Assembly (NCBI RefSeq): GCF_002101705.1
Contig: NZ_LQPC01000051.1
Span: 1-64,000, forward strand
DNA from: Mycolicibacterium iranicum
GTDB lineage: Bacteria; Actinomycetota; Actinomycetes; Mycobacteriales; Mycobacteriaceae
Direction: 5' to 3'
Length of the DNA stretch: 64,000 bases
The position numbers and the translations under genes are program-made. Under the pieces are notes generated by a model that was not told the origin of the DNA, made no database searches, and worked only from the letters and a program-made list of their open reading frames with translations. Every line of letters begins with the position of its first letter. The first letter of the stretch is position 1. Positions 53,308 through 61,396 of this stretch are shown piece by piece.

Positions 53308-54768
53308 GTGAGGCCACGCCGCCTGCTTGTCAAGTACGCTGCCGGCCTCACGTTTGCCTACCTGCTGACCGTCGCCGAGGTCGTGGCAATCGTCGTCGCG
53401 CTGGCGGGCCGCGGCGTCGTCACGCTCGGCAACGTCGTCACCCTGTCGGTGGTCGGACTGATCGGCATCACGACGGTCACTCTCGGCGCGGTGCTGATAC
53501 TGCGTCCGTCGTTGCGCTGGCTCAACGCGGGCCGGCGTCCCACTCCTGCCGAAATCCGGACGACGTCACGGATCACGCGACGCCAAGCCGCCATCACGCT
53601 TGCGCCGTGGCTCCTCACGGCGGCGGTCCTTGTTCCGCTGAATCTGCACGCCGAAGCCACGGTCTTCATCGTGCTGACGACAGCCCTGCTGTTCGGCGCC
53701 ATCGCGACGGTGTCTACGGGATTCCTGTTCACGTTGCGGACGCTGCGGCCCGTGCTGGCTGCCGTACCTGCCGATGCCGAACGACCGCCCGCACCCGGGG
53801 TGCGGGCCCGACTGCTGATCATGTGGGTGATCTGCACGGCGCTGCCGGGATCCGCGATCGCGGTGCTCTTGGTGATGAGATACCGGGAATGGCTGCTCGA
53901 CAGCTCGTCGCCCATCGAACTGGCGCTGCTCGTCCTGGCATTGGTGGCCGTCGTCCTGGGCTTGAGAGCGATGATCCTCGTGTCGATGTCCATCTCCGAT
54001 CCGGTCAACCAGGTCGTCGACGCGATGGCCGATGTCGAGAAGGGAAAGATCGACCGCACCATCGAGGTCTACGAATGGTCCGAGATCGGCCGGCTGCAAA
54101 GCGGTTTCAACCGCATGGTTGCCGGCTTGCGGGAACGGGACCGGGTGCGGGATCTGTTTGGACGCCACGTCGGCGAGGAGGTCGCCCGCCGGGCCGTCGA
54201 CGAAACCTCCCGACAGGAAGCCACCGGTGACGAGCGCGAAGTGGCAGTACTGTTCATAGACCTGGTGGGCTCGACACAGTTGGCTGTCGAGCGAGAACCC
54301 CACGAAGTGGCCGAAATCCTCAACGATTTCTTCCGGATCGTCGTCGCGGCAGTCGACGATAAGCACGGCCTGGTCAACAAGTTCCAGGGCGATGCCGCGC
54401 TGGCGGTTTTCGGTGCACCACTGCGGATCGCCGACCCGTACTCGGCGGCGATGGCTACAGCACGGGCGCTTGCTCTCGCATTACGAAGGCTGCCAGTCGA
54501 CTTCGGCATCGGCGTGTCCGCGGGGCCGGTGTTCGCAGGCAATATCGGCGCAGAGAACCGCTACGAGTACACCGTCGTCGGCGATGCGGTCAACGAGGCT
54601 GCGCGACTCGCCGACCACGCCAAGCAGTTTCCGGGCCGGACCCTGTGCTCGGGCACGGCGCACGCGCAGGCGAGCGCCCCCGAACAAGCGTGCTGGACAG
54701 CCGACGGCCAGACGATCCTGAGGGGACGCTCTAAGGCCACCTGCATCTTCACGCCCTCGAAAGGTTAG
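53308..54768 (+). CDS. membrane-bound class III adenylate cyclase with HAMP domain
   Basis: A 486-residue signalling protein. About six membrane segments (residues near 10-33, 42-65, 97-113, 119-141, 168-190 and 203-222) lead to a HAMP domain (SISDPVNQVVDAMADVEKGKIDRTIEVYEWSEIGRLQSGFNRMV) and a cyclase domain. FIDLVGST and FQGDAALAVFG carry the metal Asp residues, NKFQGD the purine Lys and VVGDAVNEAARL the Asn-Arg pair. It should make cAMP. The layout is that of Rv1318c-Rv1320c. It is probably unrelated to the catabolic regulon. Confidence 0.92.
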   Translation: MRPRRLLVKYAAGLTFAYLLTVAEVVAIVVALAGRGVVTLGNVVTLSVVGLIGITTVTLGAVLILRPSLRWLNAGRRPTPAEIRTTSRITRRQAAITLAPWLLTAAVLVPLNLHAEATVFIVLTTALLFGAIATVSTGFLFTLRTLRPVLAAVPADAERPPAPGVRARLLIMWVICTALPGSAIAVLLVMRYREWLLDSSSPIELALLVLALVAVVLGLRAMILVSMSISDPVNQVVDAMADVEKGKIDRTIEVYEWSEIGRLQSGFNRMVAGLRERDRVRDLFGRHVGEEVARRAVDETSRQEATGDEREVAVLFIDLVGSTQLAVEREPHEVAEILNDFFRIVVAAVDDKHGLVNKFQGDAALAVFGAPLRIADPYSAAMATARALALALRRLPVDFGIGVSAGPVFAGNIGAENRYEYTVVGDAVNEAARLADHAKQFPGRTLCSGTAHAQASAPEQACWTADGQTILRGRSKATCIFTPSKG

Positions 54769-54861
54769 GCCGGCGCTGCGGGTGGAAATGCGCGCCTATG
54801 CGTTCCGCCGACGAGTGGCCGTTGCGACAGCTGGTGCCGGACAGTCAAGACTGAGCATCAG

Positions 54862-55275
54862 TCAGCCCGCGGTCACCGTCCGCACCATCACGGTCGTAAA
54901 GCGTCTGCGACTGATCCGCCAGCCCGTGTCGGTGCGAACCAGCTCGTCGTCGTAGAACCCGGCAGCACTGACTCCAGAGGTGTTGTCCTGCGACATGATC
55001 AACGCGTCGACATACGCCTGCGCCGTCGCAGCGTCCCCGTCGACCGAGACAGCCTGATTGGTGATCCGGTGCAAGGTGTGCCCAGCCATCTCGTGCGCGG
55101 CGACCATGAACTCGACAACGGCGTCGACGCCACGCCAGTGGCCGATCTCGCCGTAGTCGAGCTCGCAGTCATCGGTGAACACCGTGCGGAACAGCGGCCA
55201 GTCGCGACGGTCGATCCCCGTGGCGTACCGGATGAGGACATCCCTGATGTCCTGGCAGTCTTCTCGGTGACTCAT
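54862..55275 (-). CDS. SnoaL-like / NTF2-fold protein
   Basis: A 137-residue NTF2-like protein. DIRDVLIRYATGIDRRDWPLFRTVFTDDCELDYGEIGHW and the C-terminal WRISRRRFTTVMVR are typical. It may be a hydratase or isomerase acting with the thiolase/DUF35/FadE cluster just upstream on the same strand. A short gap (56 bases) separates it from the DUF35 gene, so it is probably part of that operon. Confidence 0.82.
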   Translation of the reverse strand: MSHREDCQDIRDVLIRYATGIDRRDWPLFRTVFTDDCELDYGEIGHWRGVDAVVEFMVAAHEMAGHTLHRITNQAVSVDGDAATAQAYVDALIMSQDNTSGVSAAGFYDDELVRTDTGWRISRRRFTTVMVRTVTAG

Positions 55276-55330
55276 CAGAACTCTCCGTTCGGCTCATCGG
55301 GTCAGCGCGTCACCACGGTTGCGACGCCCC

Positions 55331-55747
55331 TCAGCGGTCAGCAGGCGCGTAGCGCAGCATCGTGACGTCGTGGTCGGGATAGTCGAAGAACACCGGCTTG
55401 ACCCTCATCCCGATCGCGACGGCCTCAGGTTCGACGTTCACGAGTTCGGTCGAGAAGCGCGGCCCCTCGTCCCATTCGACGATGGCGAGCAGTTGCGGCA
55501 CCGCATCGGCGAAGTGCGGCCCGACGGGACGCCGAGCCACGGTGAACGAGTACAGGGTCCCCATTCCCGAGATCTCCCGCCACTCCAGGTCATTCGCAAG
55601 CGTCCGCGGCGCGCGAACACGGGGATAGAACACATACGACTGCGAGGAGGGCGAGTACTGGATGACCACCCGATGCTCGGCAAGCCCATCCCAAAACGGC
55701 GCCGTGGTCGGTGTTTTCACGGGCATCGGCCGCTCAAGACCGGTCAC
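55331..55747 (-). CDS. DUF35 OB-fold protein, thiolase partner
   Basis: A 138-residue protein of the DUF35 family. PTTAPFWDGLAEHRVVIQYSPSSQSYVFYPRVRAP aligns with the zinc-ribbon part, but the usual Cys residues are absent (Ser and Tyr stand there), so no zinc would bind. The OB fold (GMGTLYSFTVARRPVGPHFADAVPQLLAIVEWDEGPRFSTELV) is complete. DUF35 proteins pair with Ltp-type thiolase homologues to form aldolases or thiolases on large acyl-CoAs. GTG 55747 follows AGGAGACTGACC; the thiolase-like gene is two bases upstream. Confidence 0.86.
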   Translation of the reverse strand: MTGLERPMPVKTPTTAPFWDGLAEHRVVIQYSPSSQSYVFYPRVRAPRTLANDLEWREISGMGTLYSFTVARRPVGPHFADAVPQLLAIVEWDEGPRFSTELVNVEPEAVAIGMRVKPVFFDYPDHDVTMLRYAPADR

Positions 55748-55749
55748 GG

Positions 55750-56958
55750 TCAGTCTCCTTCCAGAACGAGCGTGGTCTGCTCGGACAAAATTCCACCATT
55801 GCCCGAGACGAAAGCCCGGTGACAATCGGCGACCTGGGCGGCGCCTGCGCGCCCCATGATCTGCCTGGCCGCATCGCAGACGTGGTGCATCCCACCGGCA
55901 TTACCTGCCTGCCCGAACCCCAACTGCCCGCCGGCGGTGTTGAGCGGGAAGTCGCCGCGAAAGGTCAGATCGTGTTCGGTGACGAACTCCATCCCTTTGC
56001 CCTTCTCACAGAAGCCGGCGTCTTCGAGGCTCAGCAGCACCGTGATCGTGTAGCAGTCGTAGATCGACACCATGTCCATCTGGTCGCGGGTAAGGCCGGA
56101 CATCGAAAAAGCGGTATCGGCTGCGCGCACGATCGGCGTGTGCAACAGATCCTCGGCGTAGGTGGGCGTCTTGTAGGGCACCTGCTCGCCGAATCCCTTG
56201 ATCCACACCGGCCTGTTCTTGGCTTTGGCGGCGACATCCGCGCCGGCAACCACGACCGCCGCGCCCCCGAGGCACGGCATCACGATCTCCAACATGTGCA
56301 ATGGGTCGGCGATGACCGGGCTGGCCAGCACGTCCTCGATGGTGAGAGGCTTGTCTTTCCAGATCGCCCCCTCGGTGTGGTTGGCGTTGACACGCTGATC
56401 CACCACAATCTTGGCCATCGCCCGCTCGTCGTAGCCGTAGACCGAGGCGTAGCGTTGAGCGACCTGGCCGTACGGTCCGTTCTGGCCGAGGTTCCCATAC
56501 GGGATCTCGAATTCAGCTTGTGGAGAGCCGAATTGGTTGCTCGACGCGCCGAAGTAGACGGCGTCGATGAGTGGTTTGGGCTTCTTTTCCGACGTCGGGG
56601 TGAGGTAGCGCGCCGGAATGGCACACAGCACCACGTCGCAGATGCCGAGCTCGATCGCGGCGGCCGCGCGCCACACCATGCCGACTGCGCTGGCACCTCC
56701 GAGATCAACGAGTTCAGCGAAACCGGCACGCACACCAAGGTATTCGGCGACCGTCGAGGGTACGAAGATCTCGGACTCGGCGAGGTGTGAGGTGACGATG
56801 CCGTCGACCAGCTCGCCGGAGAGCCCGGCGTCGTCGAGCGCCGCGGAACCGAGTTCGGCCCACTGCTCGAGCGTGAACGGCGCGATGCTTGCCTTATTCA
56901 TCCGCTCCGGCGGCAGCTCCACGTAGCCGACGATGGCGGCCTCACCGCGCAAACCCAT
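55750..56958 (-). CDS. thiolase-superfamily (lipid-transfer/Ltp-type) protein
   Basis: A 402-residue thiolase-fold protein. The position of the nucleophilic Cys (normally C-A-S-G) reads VDLGGASAVGMVWRAAAAI, so thiolysis is unlikely. HDLTFRGDFPLNTAGGQLGFGQAGNAGG and GNGGILSEQ near the C terminus match Ltp proteins. Ltp2-type homologues of steroid side-chain degradation are retro-aldolases that work with a DUF35 partner, here encoded directly downstream. I infer retro-aldol cleavage of a 3-hydroxyacyl-CoA. Confidence 0.88.
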   Translation of the reverse strand: MGLRGEAAIVGYVELPPERMNKASIAPFTLEQWAELGSAALDDAGLSGELVDGIVTSHLAESEIFVPSTVAEYLGVRAGFAELVDLGGASAVGMVWRAAAAIELGICDVVLCAIPARYLTPTSEKKPKPLIDAVYFGASSNQFGSPQAEFEIPYGNLGQNGPYGQVAQRYASVYGYDERAMAKIVVDQRVNANHTEGAIWKDKPLTIEDVLASPVIADPLHMLEIVMPCLGGAAVVVAGADVAAKAKNRPVWIKGFGEQVPYKTPTYAEDLLHTPIVRAADTAFSMSGLTRDQMDMVSIYDCYTITVLLSLEDAGFCEKGKGMEFVTEHDLTFRGDFPLNTAGGQLGFGQAGNAGGMHHVCDAARQIMGRAGAAQVADCHRAFVSGNGGILSEQTTLVLEGD

Positions 56959-56970
56959 GTGCTGCTCCTG

Positions 56971-59208
56971 TCACTTGCGGGGCAAACCGAGAATCATCTG
57001 GGCGATGATATTGAGCTGAATCTCTTTGGTACCGCCGCCGATCAGTTCGGCGGGCAGGTGGAAATATGGCTCGACGATCGGCGGGTCGGAGTCCTCGACG
57101 AGTGCGGACGGCGCGGCGAGCTCCAACGTGGCTTTGAAGGTGCGACGCAGCATCACGTTCATCGCCACCTTCGCGATGCTCGATGCGGGGCCGGCCGCCT
57201 GCCCGTCGAGGAGCCGCATGACCTCGCGCACGGCCAGCACTTTGATCGCGTTGGCGTAGGCGTCGGCCTCACCGAGAGCTGCCAGCACCCTGGCCCTGTC
57301 GGGCCGATCCTCCTCGGCGAGCCTGCGCAGAATGCTCGCCCGGTCGAAGTTGACGTAGCCGCTGATCGCGACCCGCTCTTGGGCCATCGTCGCGATCGCG
57401 AGATTCCAGCCGTCGGTCGGACCGCCGAGCAGTAGCTCGTCGGGGACGAAGACATCGGACAGGAACACCTCGTTGAAGTGGGCTTCGCCGGTGGCTTGGC
57501 GGATCGGCTGCAGTTCGATTCCTTCGGACCGCATGTCCACGATGAAGTACCCGATGCCGCGGTGCTTGGCGGCGTCCGGATCGGTGCGGGCCAACAGTGC
57601 GCCGTAGTCCGCGGTGTGTGCCGACGATGTCCAGATCTTGTGACCGTTGATCCGCCAGCCGCCGTCCACCTTCGTGGCGCGTGTCGCAAGGGAGGCGAGG
57701 TCGGAACCAGCGCCCGGCTCGCTGAACAATTGACACCAACCGAGTTCACCGCGTTGCGTCGCCGGAATGAACCGCTCCTGAAGGTGTTCGGGCGCCGAGC
57801 TGATGAGCGATGGCAGAATCCACTCGGAAATCCCCAGCGACGGTCGGACGAGTTCGGGTCGCTTCGCGAACTCCTCGTCGATGATCAGCTGTTGTAGCTG
57901 GGTCGCCGCGACTCCCCAGGGTCTTGGCCAGTGCGGCGCGATCAGACCGGCGTCGGCGATCAGGGTGCGCTGCGGTCCAGTGGCGAGGTTCGGATAATCG
58001 CCCTGCCTACCCGGCCGATCGTTGCGCAGCGTGAGCGCTTCATCGAGCACAGCCGCCACATCGCGGCGGAAATCCGCATCGACATCACCGAGTTTCACCG
58101 AGACATCGCGGCTGCGGGTCCGGGTCAGGTCGCCGAGCTGCTCGGCGAAACGTCCTGCGGGCCCGATCGATGCGGCCAGGCTTGTCGCCTTGCGCCAGTA
58201 GAGGTGAAGGTCGTGTTCCCACGTGTAGCCGATCGCCCCGAACATCGTGAGGGTGTCGAGGACCAGGTCGGGTGCGGGCGCGATGGCCATCAGCGCGGCA
58301 CCGGACGTGGCGATCCGATACTGCGCCGGATCCTCCGACAGGGACCGCACCGCGTCCCACGCCGCTGAGACCGCGAGTTCGCTGCTGACCAGCAGCATGG
58401 CGGCCTGGTGCTGCAGGGCCTGGAAGGTGCCGATCGGTTTACCGAATTGTTCGCGGGTGCGCAGATGCTCGGTGACAGCCTGTACGCACCACCGGACGGT
58501 GCCCGCGGCAGCAGTGGCCGTCAGTGCCAGTGTCACGCTGCGCGCATGATCATCGTCGATACCCTGCAGCACAGCGTCGGTGGGACAGGTGTAACCGTCG
58601 AGGCGCACGACGCCGATGTCAACAGTCTTGTCGGTGCCGTTGCGGACTTCGACACCGAGGCCCCTGTGCGCGAGGCCACTGTGCGCGGTATCCAGAACCA
58701 GCCACACGGTGTCGTCGTCTGCATGGGCCGCAGCGAGAATCAGCTGCGCCGAGCACGCGGCCAGTGTCGGTCCGCAGGAGCCGGTGACCGACCAGCCCTG
58801 CGCCGTCGGCGTTGCGCGGAAGTTGTTGTCCTCAGGCAAGATAACCGTGGCCGGTGCCCCACCGGCCAGCCGTCGGAGGATCTCCCCACGCGCTGGCGTG
58901 TCGTCGGCGAGTCCGGCTATCGCGCTCGCCGTCACGCTCTGCAGTACCGGCCCGGGCAACATGGCGAGTGCCGCAGCCTCCAGTACGCACGCGGTGTCGA
59001 CGAGAGTGCCGCCCTGGCCCCCGAACTCCTCGTCGAGGTGCACTGCGTGAAAACCGTTGGCCACAAAGTCGTCCCACCAATGGGGTAACTCACCGGCGGC
59101 CGCTGCGTCGAACGACTGGCGGGTCTTGTCGATCGGAGCATGCCGCGCGGCGAACTGTGCGACGGCGTCGGCCAACTGGAGCTGCTCGGGCATCAATCCG
59201 ATCGTCAT
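56971..59208 (-). CDS. fused acyl-CoA dehydrogenase, FadE34-like
   Basis: A 745-residue fusion of two acyl-CoA dehydrogenase halves. The N-terminal half (about 1-380) carries RTREQFGKPIGTFQALQHQAAMLL, the C-terminal half (about 390-745) carries WCQLFSEPGAGSDLASLATRA and GGGTKEIQLNIIAQMILGLP. One chain therefore supplies both FAD-binding parts. M. tuberculosis FadE34 (ChsE3) has the same layout and acts in sterol side-chain oxidation. With the Ltp/DUF35 pair downstream and the epimerase upstream it forms a likely side-chain shortening module. Confidence 0.9.
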   Translation of the reverse strand: MTIGLMPEQLQLADAVAQFAARHAPIDKTRQSFDAAAAGELPHWWDDFVANGFHAVHLDEEFGGQGGTLVDTACVLEAAALAMLPGPVLQSVTASAIAGLADDTPARGEILRRLAGGAPATVILPEDNNFRATPTAQGWSVTGSCGPTLAACSAQLILAAAHADDDTVWLVLDTAHSGLAHRGLGVEVRNGTDKTVDIGVVRLDGYTCPTDAVLQGIDDDHARSVTLALTATAAAGTVRWCVQAVTEHLRTREQFGKPIGTFQALQHQAAMLLVSSELAVSAAWDAVRSLSEDPAQYRIATSGAALMAIAPAPDLVLDTLTMFGAIGYTWEHDLHLYWRKATSLAASIGPAGRFAEQLGDLTRTRSRDVSVKLGDVDADFRRDVAAVLDEALTLRNDRPGRQGDYPNLATGPQRTLIADAGLIAPHWPRPWGVAATQLQQLIIDEEFAKRPELVRPSLGISEWILPSLISSAPEHLQERFIPATQRGELGWCQLFSEPGAGSDLASLATRATKVDGGWRINGHKIWTSSAHTADYGALLARTDPDAAKHRGIGYFIVDMRSEGIELQPIRQATGEAHFNEVFLSDVFVPDELLLGGPTDGWNLAIATMAQERVAISGYVNFDRASILRRLAEEDRPDRARVLAALGEADAYANAIKVLAVREVMRLLDGQAAGPASSIAKVAMNVMLRRTFKATLELAAPSALVEDSDPPIVEPYFHLPAELIGGGTKEIQLNIIAQMILGLPRK

Positions 59209-60218
59209 CGCACTCCCTCCGCGGCGGGATACCGCCGGGCGCTGAAGAAATGGGCGGCGGCCACGATCGCCTCCGATGTCGGTTGGGGGTGCCAGCCGAG
59301 TTCGCGTTCGGCCTTGGAGTGGTCCAGGGGCGTCATGATGTGCATGAGGCGGATGTTCAACGGCGTCAGCATCGTGTCCTTGTTCCTGATCCGCGCGACG
59401 GCAGCGCTGACGTGGCCGGCGGCCGACATCACGCGGATGGGGATCGCGTACCTCGGCGGAGCGACTCCGACTGCCTCACAGCCGATTCGATGTATCTCGC
59501 GGGTGCTCATGAAACGTTCGGAGACGATGTACCGCTCGCCCACCCGGCCACGTTCACCGGCGAGAATCATGGCGCGAGCGGCGTCCTCGATACCGACGAC
59601 CTCCGCCTCGTATCCGTCAATGTAGAACGGAAGCTTGCCGAGGACCGCGGCGGCGAGCATGCCCCCGTGCGGGGTGGGCAGGAAATCGCCGGGTCCGTAG
59701 GTGTTCGCCACGCACATCGCCACACCGGGCAGCGCCTTCTCTGTGCAGTAGCGCATGACGAGTTGTTCGGCGGCCACCCTCGATCGAACGTAGTCCCCTC
59801 CGGCGTCGAGCCAGTTGTGCGGGGTCGTCTCGTCGGCGAGGCCGCCGTCGGCGCGACCGATCGTGCCGATGGAACTGGTGAAGACGAATCGGTAGAGGTC
59901 GGCGTCGGCAGCGACATCGAGGACGCTGCGTAGGCCGTCGACGTTGGTCCGCCATATCGGCGCGGGGTCCCGCAGCCAGGAGCGCGCGTCGACGACGCAG
60001 TAGTACACGATGTCGCATCCGGTCATGGCGGCGCGCACGGCGTCGGTGTCGAAAACGTCGCCGTAGCGAATATCCACGGGCAGCCCGTCGATTCCCCGCG
60101 TCGAGCTCGTAGCGCGGATGAGCACGCGAACGTCGGTTTCGCCGCCGGCGACCAGTTGCTTGACAACGTGGGAGCCGAGGAAACCGCTGGCGCCGATCAC
60201 CAGCTTCGTTCCCGCCAT
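59205..60218 (-). CDS. NAD-dependent epimerase/3-beta-HSD-like dehydrogenase
   Basis: A 337-residue extended [23 protein letters not shown] binds NAD, the catalytic region shows FTSSIGTIG and YVRSR in place of Y-x3-K (Arg for Lys), and [13 protein letters not shown] follows. GGAGGTCTTTCG precedes ATG 60218. It overlaps the FadE34-like gene by four bases. The change in the Y-x3-K motif may reduce activity or shift the proton relay. It is divergent from a TetR gene across a perfect inverted repeat. Confidence 0.85.
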   Translation of the reverse strand: MAGTKLVIGASGFLGSHVVKQLVAGGETDVRVLIRATSSTRGIDGLPVDIRYGDVFDTDAVRAAMTGCDIVYYCVVDARSWLRDPAPIWRTNVDGLRSVLDVAADADLYRFVFTSSIGTIGRADGGLADETTPHNWLDAGGDYVRSRVAAEQLVMRYCTEKALPGVAMCVANTYGPGDFLPTPHGGMLAAAVLGKLPFYIDGYEAEVVGIEDAARAMILAGERGRVGERYIVSERFMSTREIHRIGCEAVGVAPPRYAIPIRVMSAAGHVSAAVARIRNKDTMLTPLNIRLMHIMTPLDHSKAERELGWHPQPTSEAIVAAAHFFSARRYPAAEGVR

Positions 60219-60250
60219 CGAAAGACCTCCAGCCCCACCTCCGCGACATA

Positions 60251-60269
60251 ACGAGACGCAACGTCTCGT
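60251..60269. promoter_or_regulatory. operator palindrome ACGAGACG-CAA-CGTCTCGT
   Basis: Perfect 8-base arms with a 3-base spacer lie between the divergent epimerase (start 60218) and TetR (start 60325). This is the usual form of a TetR operator and differs from the GAGAAT motif, so the fourth cluster seems to have its own control. Confidence 0.65.
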
Positions 60270-60324
60270 CTTGTGGCACACTACGGGCGATGCCCCAGCG
60301 TGTAAAGCCGGACGGGAACCCCTG

Positions 60325-60912
60325 ATGGCCACCGAGACCGCTGCGCCACGGCGGCGCAGCGAGCGATCACGGATGGCCATCGTCGGCGCGACCCGAAAGC
60401 TTCTGATGGAGCGCGGTTTCGACAAACTCACCATCGAGGCCGTTGCCGCGCGAGCAGGTGTCGGGAAACAAACGATCTACCGCTGGTGGCCCAGCAGACA
60501 CGCACTGGTCGCCGACGTCATCCTCGAAGATGCCGACAGAATCCTGCGGCCCGTCGCTTCCACCGACGACGTCACCGCCGATGTGTGCGCCTGGGCCATC
60601 ACCCTGGCCACCGCACTGACGACGTCGCGGGGCAACGCGATGCTGCGCATCCTGACGATTGCGGGAATGGAGCACCCCGATACCGCGGCGCGGCTGCAAG
60701 CGGGCTTCAGCACGCCACTGCACGACACCGTGCGAAACCGCTTGGCAGCAGCAGGATTCGATGACGCGGCGGCTCGCGATGCCGCCGACGCGATCGTCGG
60801 CGGCATCGTCTACGCCGTCCTCACCGAAGGCCGCACCTTCGCGCCGCACCGGGCCGAGTCCATCACCCGTACCGTCATCTCAGGCATCTCTGGCATCCAG
60901 ATCCGGGACTGA
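60325..60912 (+). CDS. TetR-family transcriptional regulator
   Basis: A 195-residue regulator. [53 protein letters not shown] is a strong TetR HTH of the YRWW type. The rest fits the TetR_C domain of this group. It is divergent from the epimerase/FadE34-like/Ltp operon and likely represses it and itself through the ACGAGACG repeat. Confidence 0.9.
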   Translation: MATETAAPRRRSERSRMAIVGATRKLLMERGFDKLTIEAVAARAGVGKQTIYRWWPSRHALVADVILEDADRILRPVASTDDVTADVCAWAITLATALTTSRGNAMLRILTIAGMEHPDTAARLQAGFSTPLHDTVRNRLAAAGFDDAAARDAADAIVGGIVYAVLTEGRTFAPHRAESITRTVISGISGIQIRD

Positions 60913-60955
60913 TCATGATCTGGCGGTCTTCCCCGCGACCGAGTTGGATGGGGTC

Positions 60956-61396
60956 ATGACCGACGTCAGCCGATCACGCGAGTTGGCTGCGGAGCCTTCC
61001 GCTGTCTGGGCGATCCTCGCCGATTTCGGCTCCCTGAGCGCATGGGCCGACGGTGTAGACCATTCCTGTCTGCTCAACGACGAACCCCGCGAGATCGGGC
61101 TGACCCGACGGGTGCAATCCGGTCGCGACACCTTCGTCGAGACGATCACCGTGTTCGACCCTCCTCACCTCCTCGCCTACGACATTCACGGCGTGCCGCG
61201 GCGCTTCACGGTGTCGAACCGGTGGGATCTGCGCCCGCACGGCGGCCGTGGGACTACGGTGACGTTGACCAGCACGGTCGCCATGAAAGCAGGCATCCTG
61301 CGGCCGGTCGGCGAATGCGTCTTCGCAGAGATGATGGCGCGCCGCTCGGAAACACTGCTGAGTTCATTGGCCCGAGCCCTCGGAGGCACATCATGA
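60956..61396 (+). CDS. SRPBCC-family (polyketide cyclase/START-like) protein
   Basis: A 146-residue ligand-binding fold. SRSRELAAEPSAVWAILADFGSLSAWADGVDHSCLL at the N terminus and SETLLSSLARALG as the C-terminal helix are typical. It may bind a hydrophobic ligand. It shares ATGA with the sulfatase gene downstream and starts 43 bases after the TetR gene, so the three may be one transcript. Confidence 0.82.
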   Translation: MTDVSRSRELAAEPSAVWAILADFGSLSAWADGVDHSCLLNDEPREIGLTRRVQSGRDTFVETITVFDPPHLLAYDIHGVPRRFTVSNRWDLRPHGGRGTTVTLTSTVAMKAGILRPVGECVFAEMMARRSETLLSSLARALGGTS

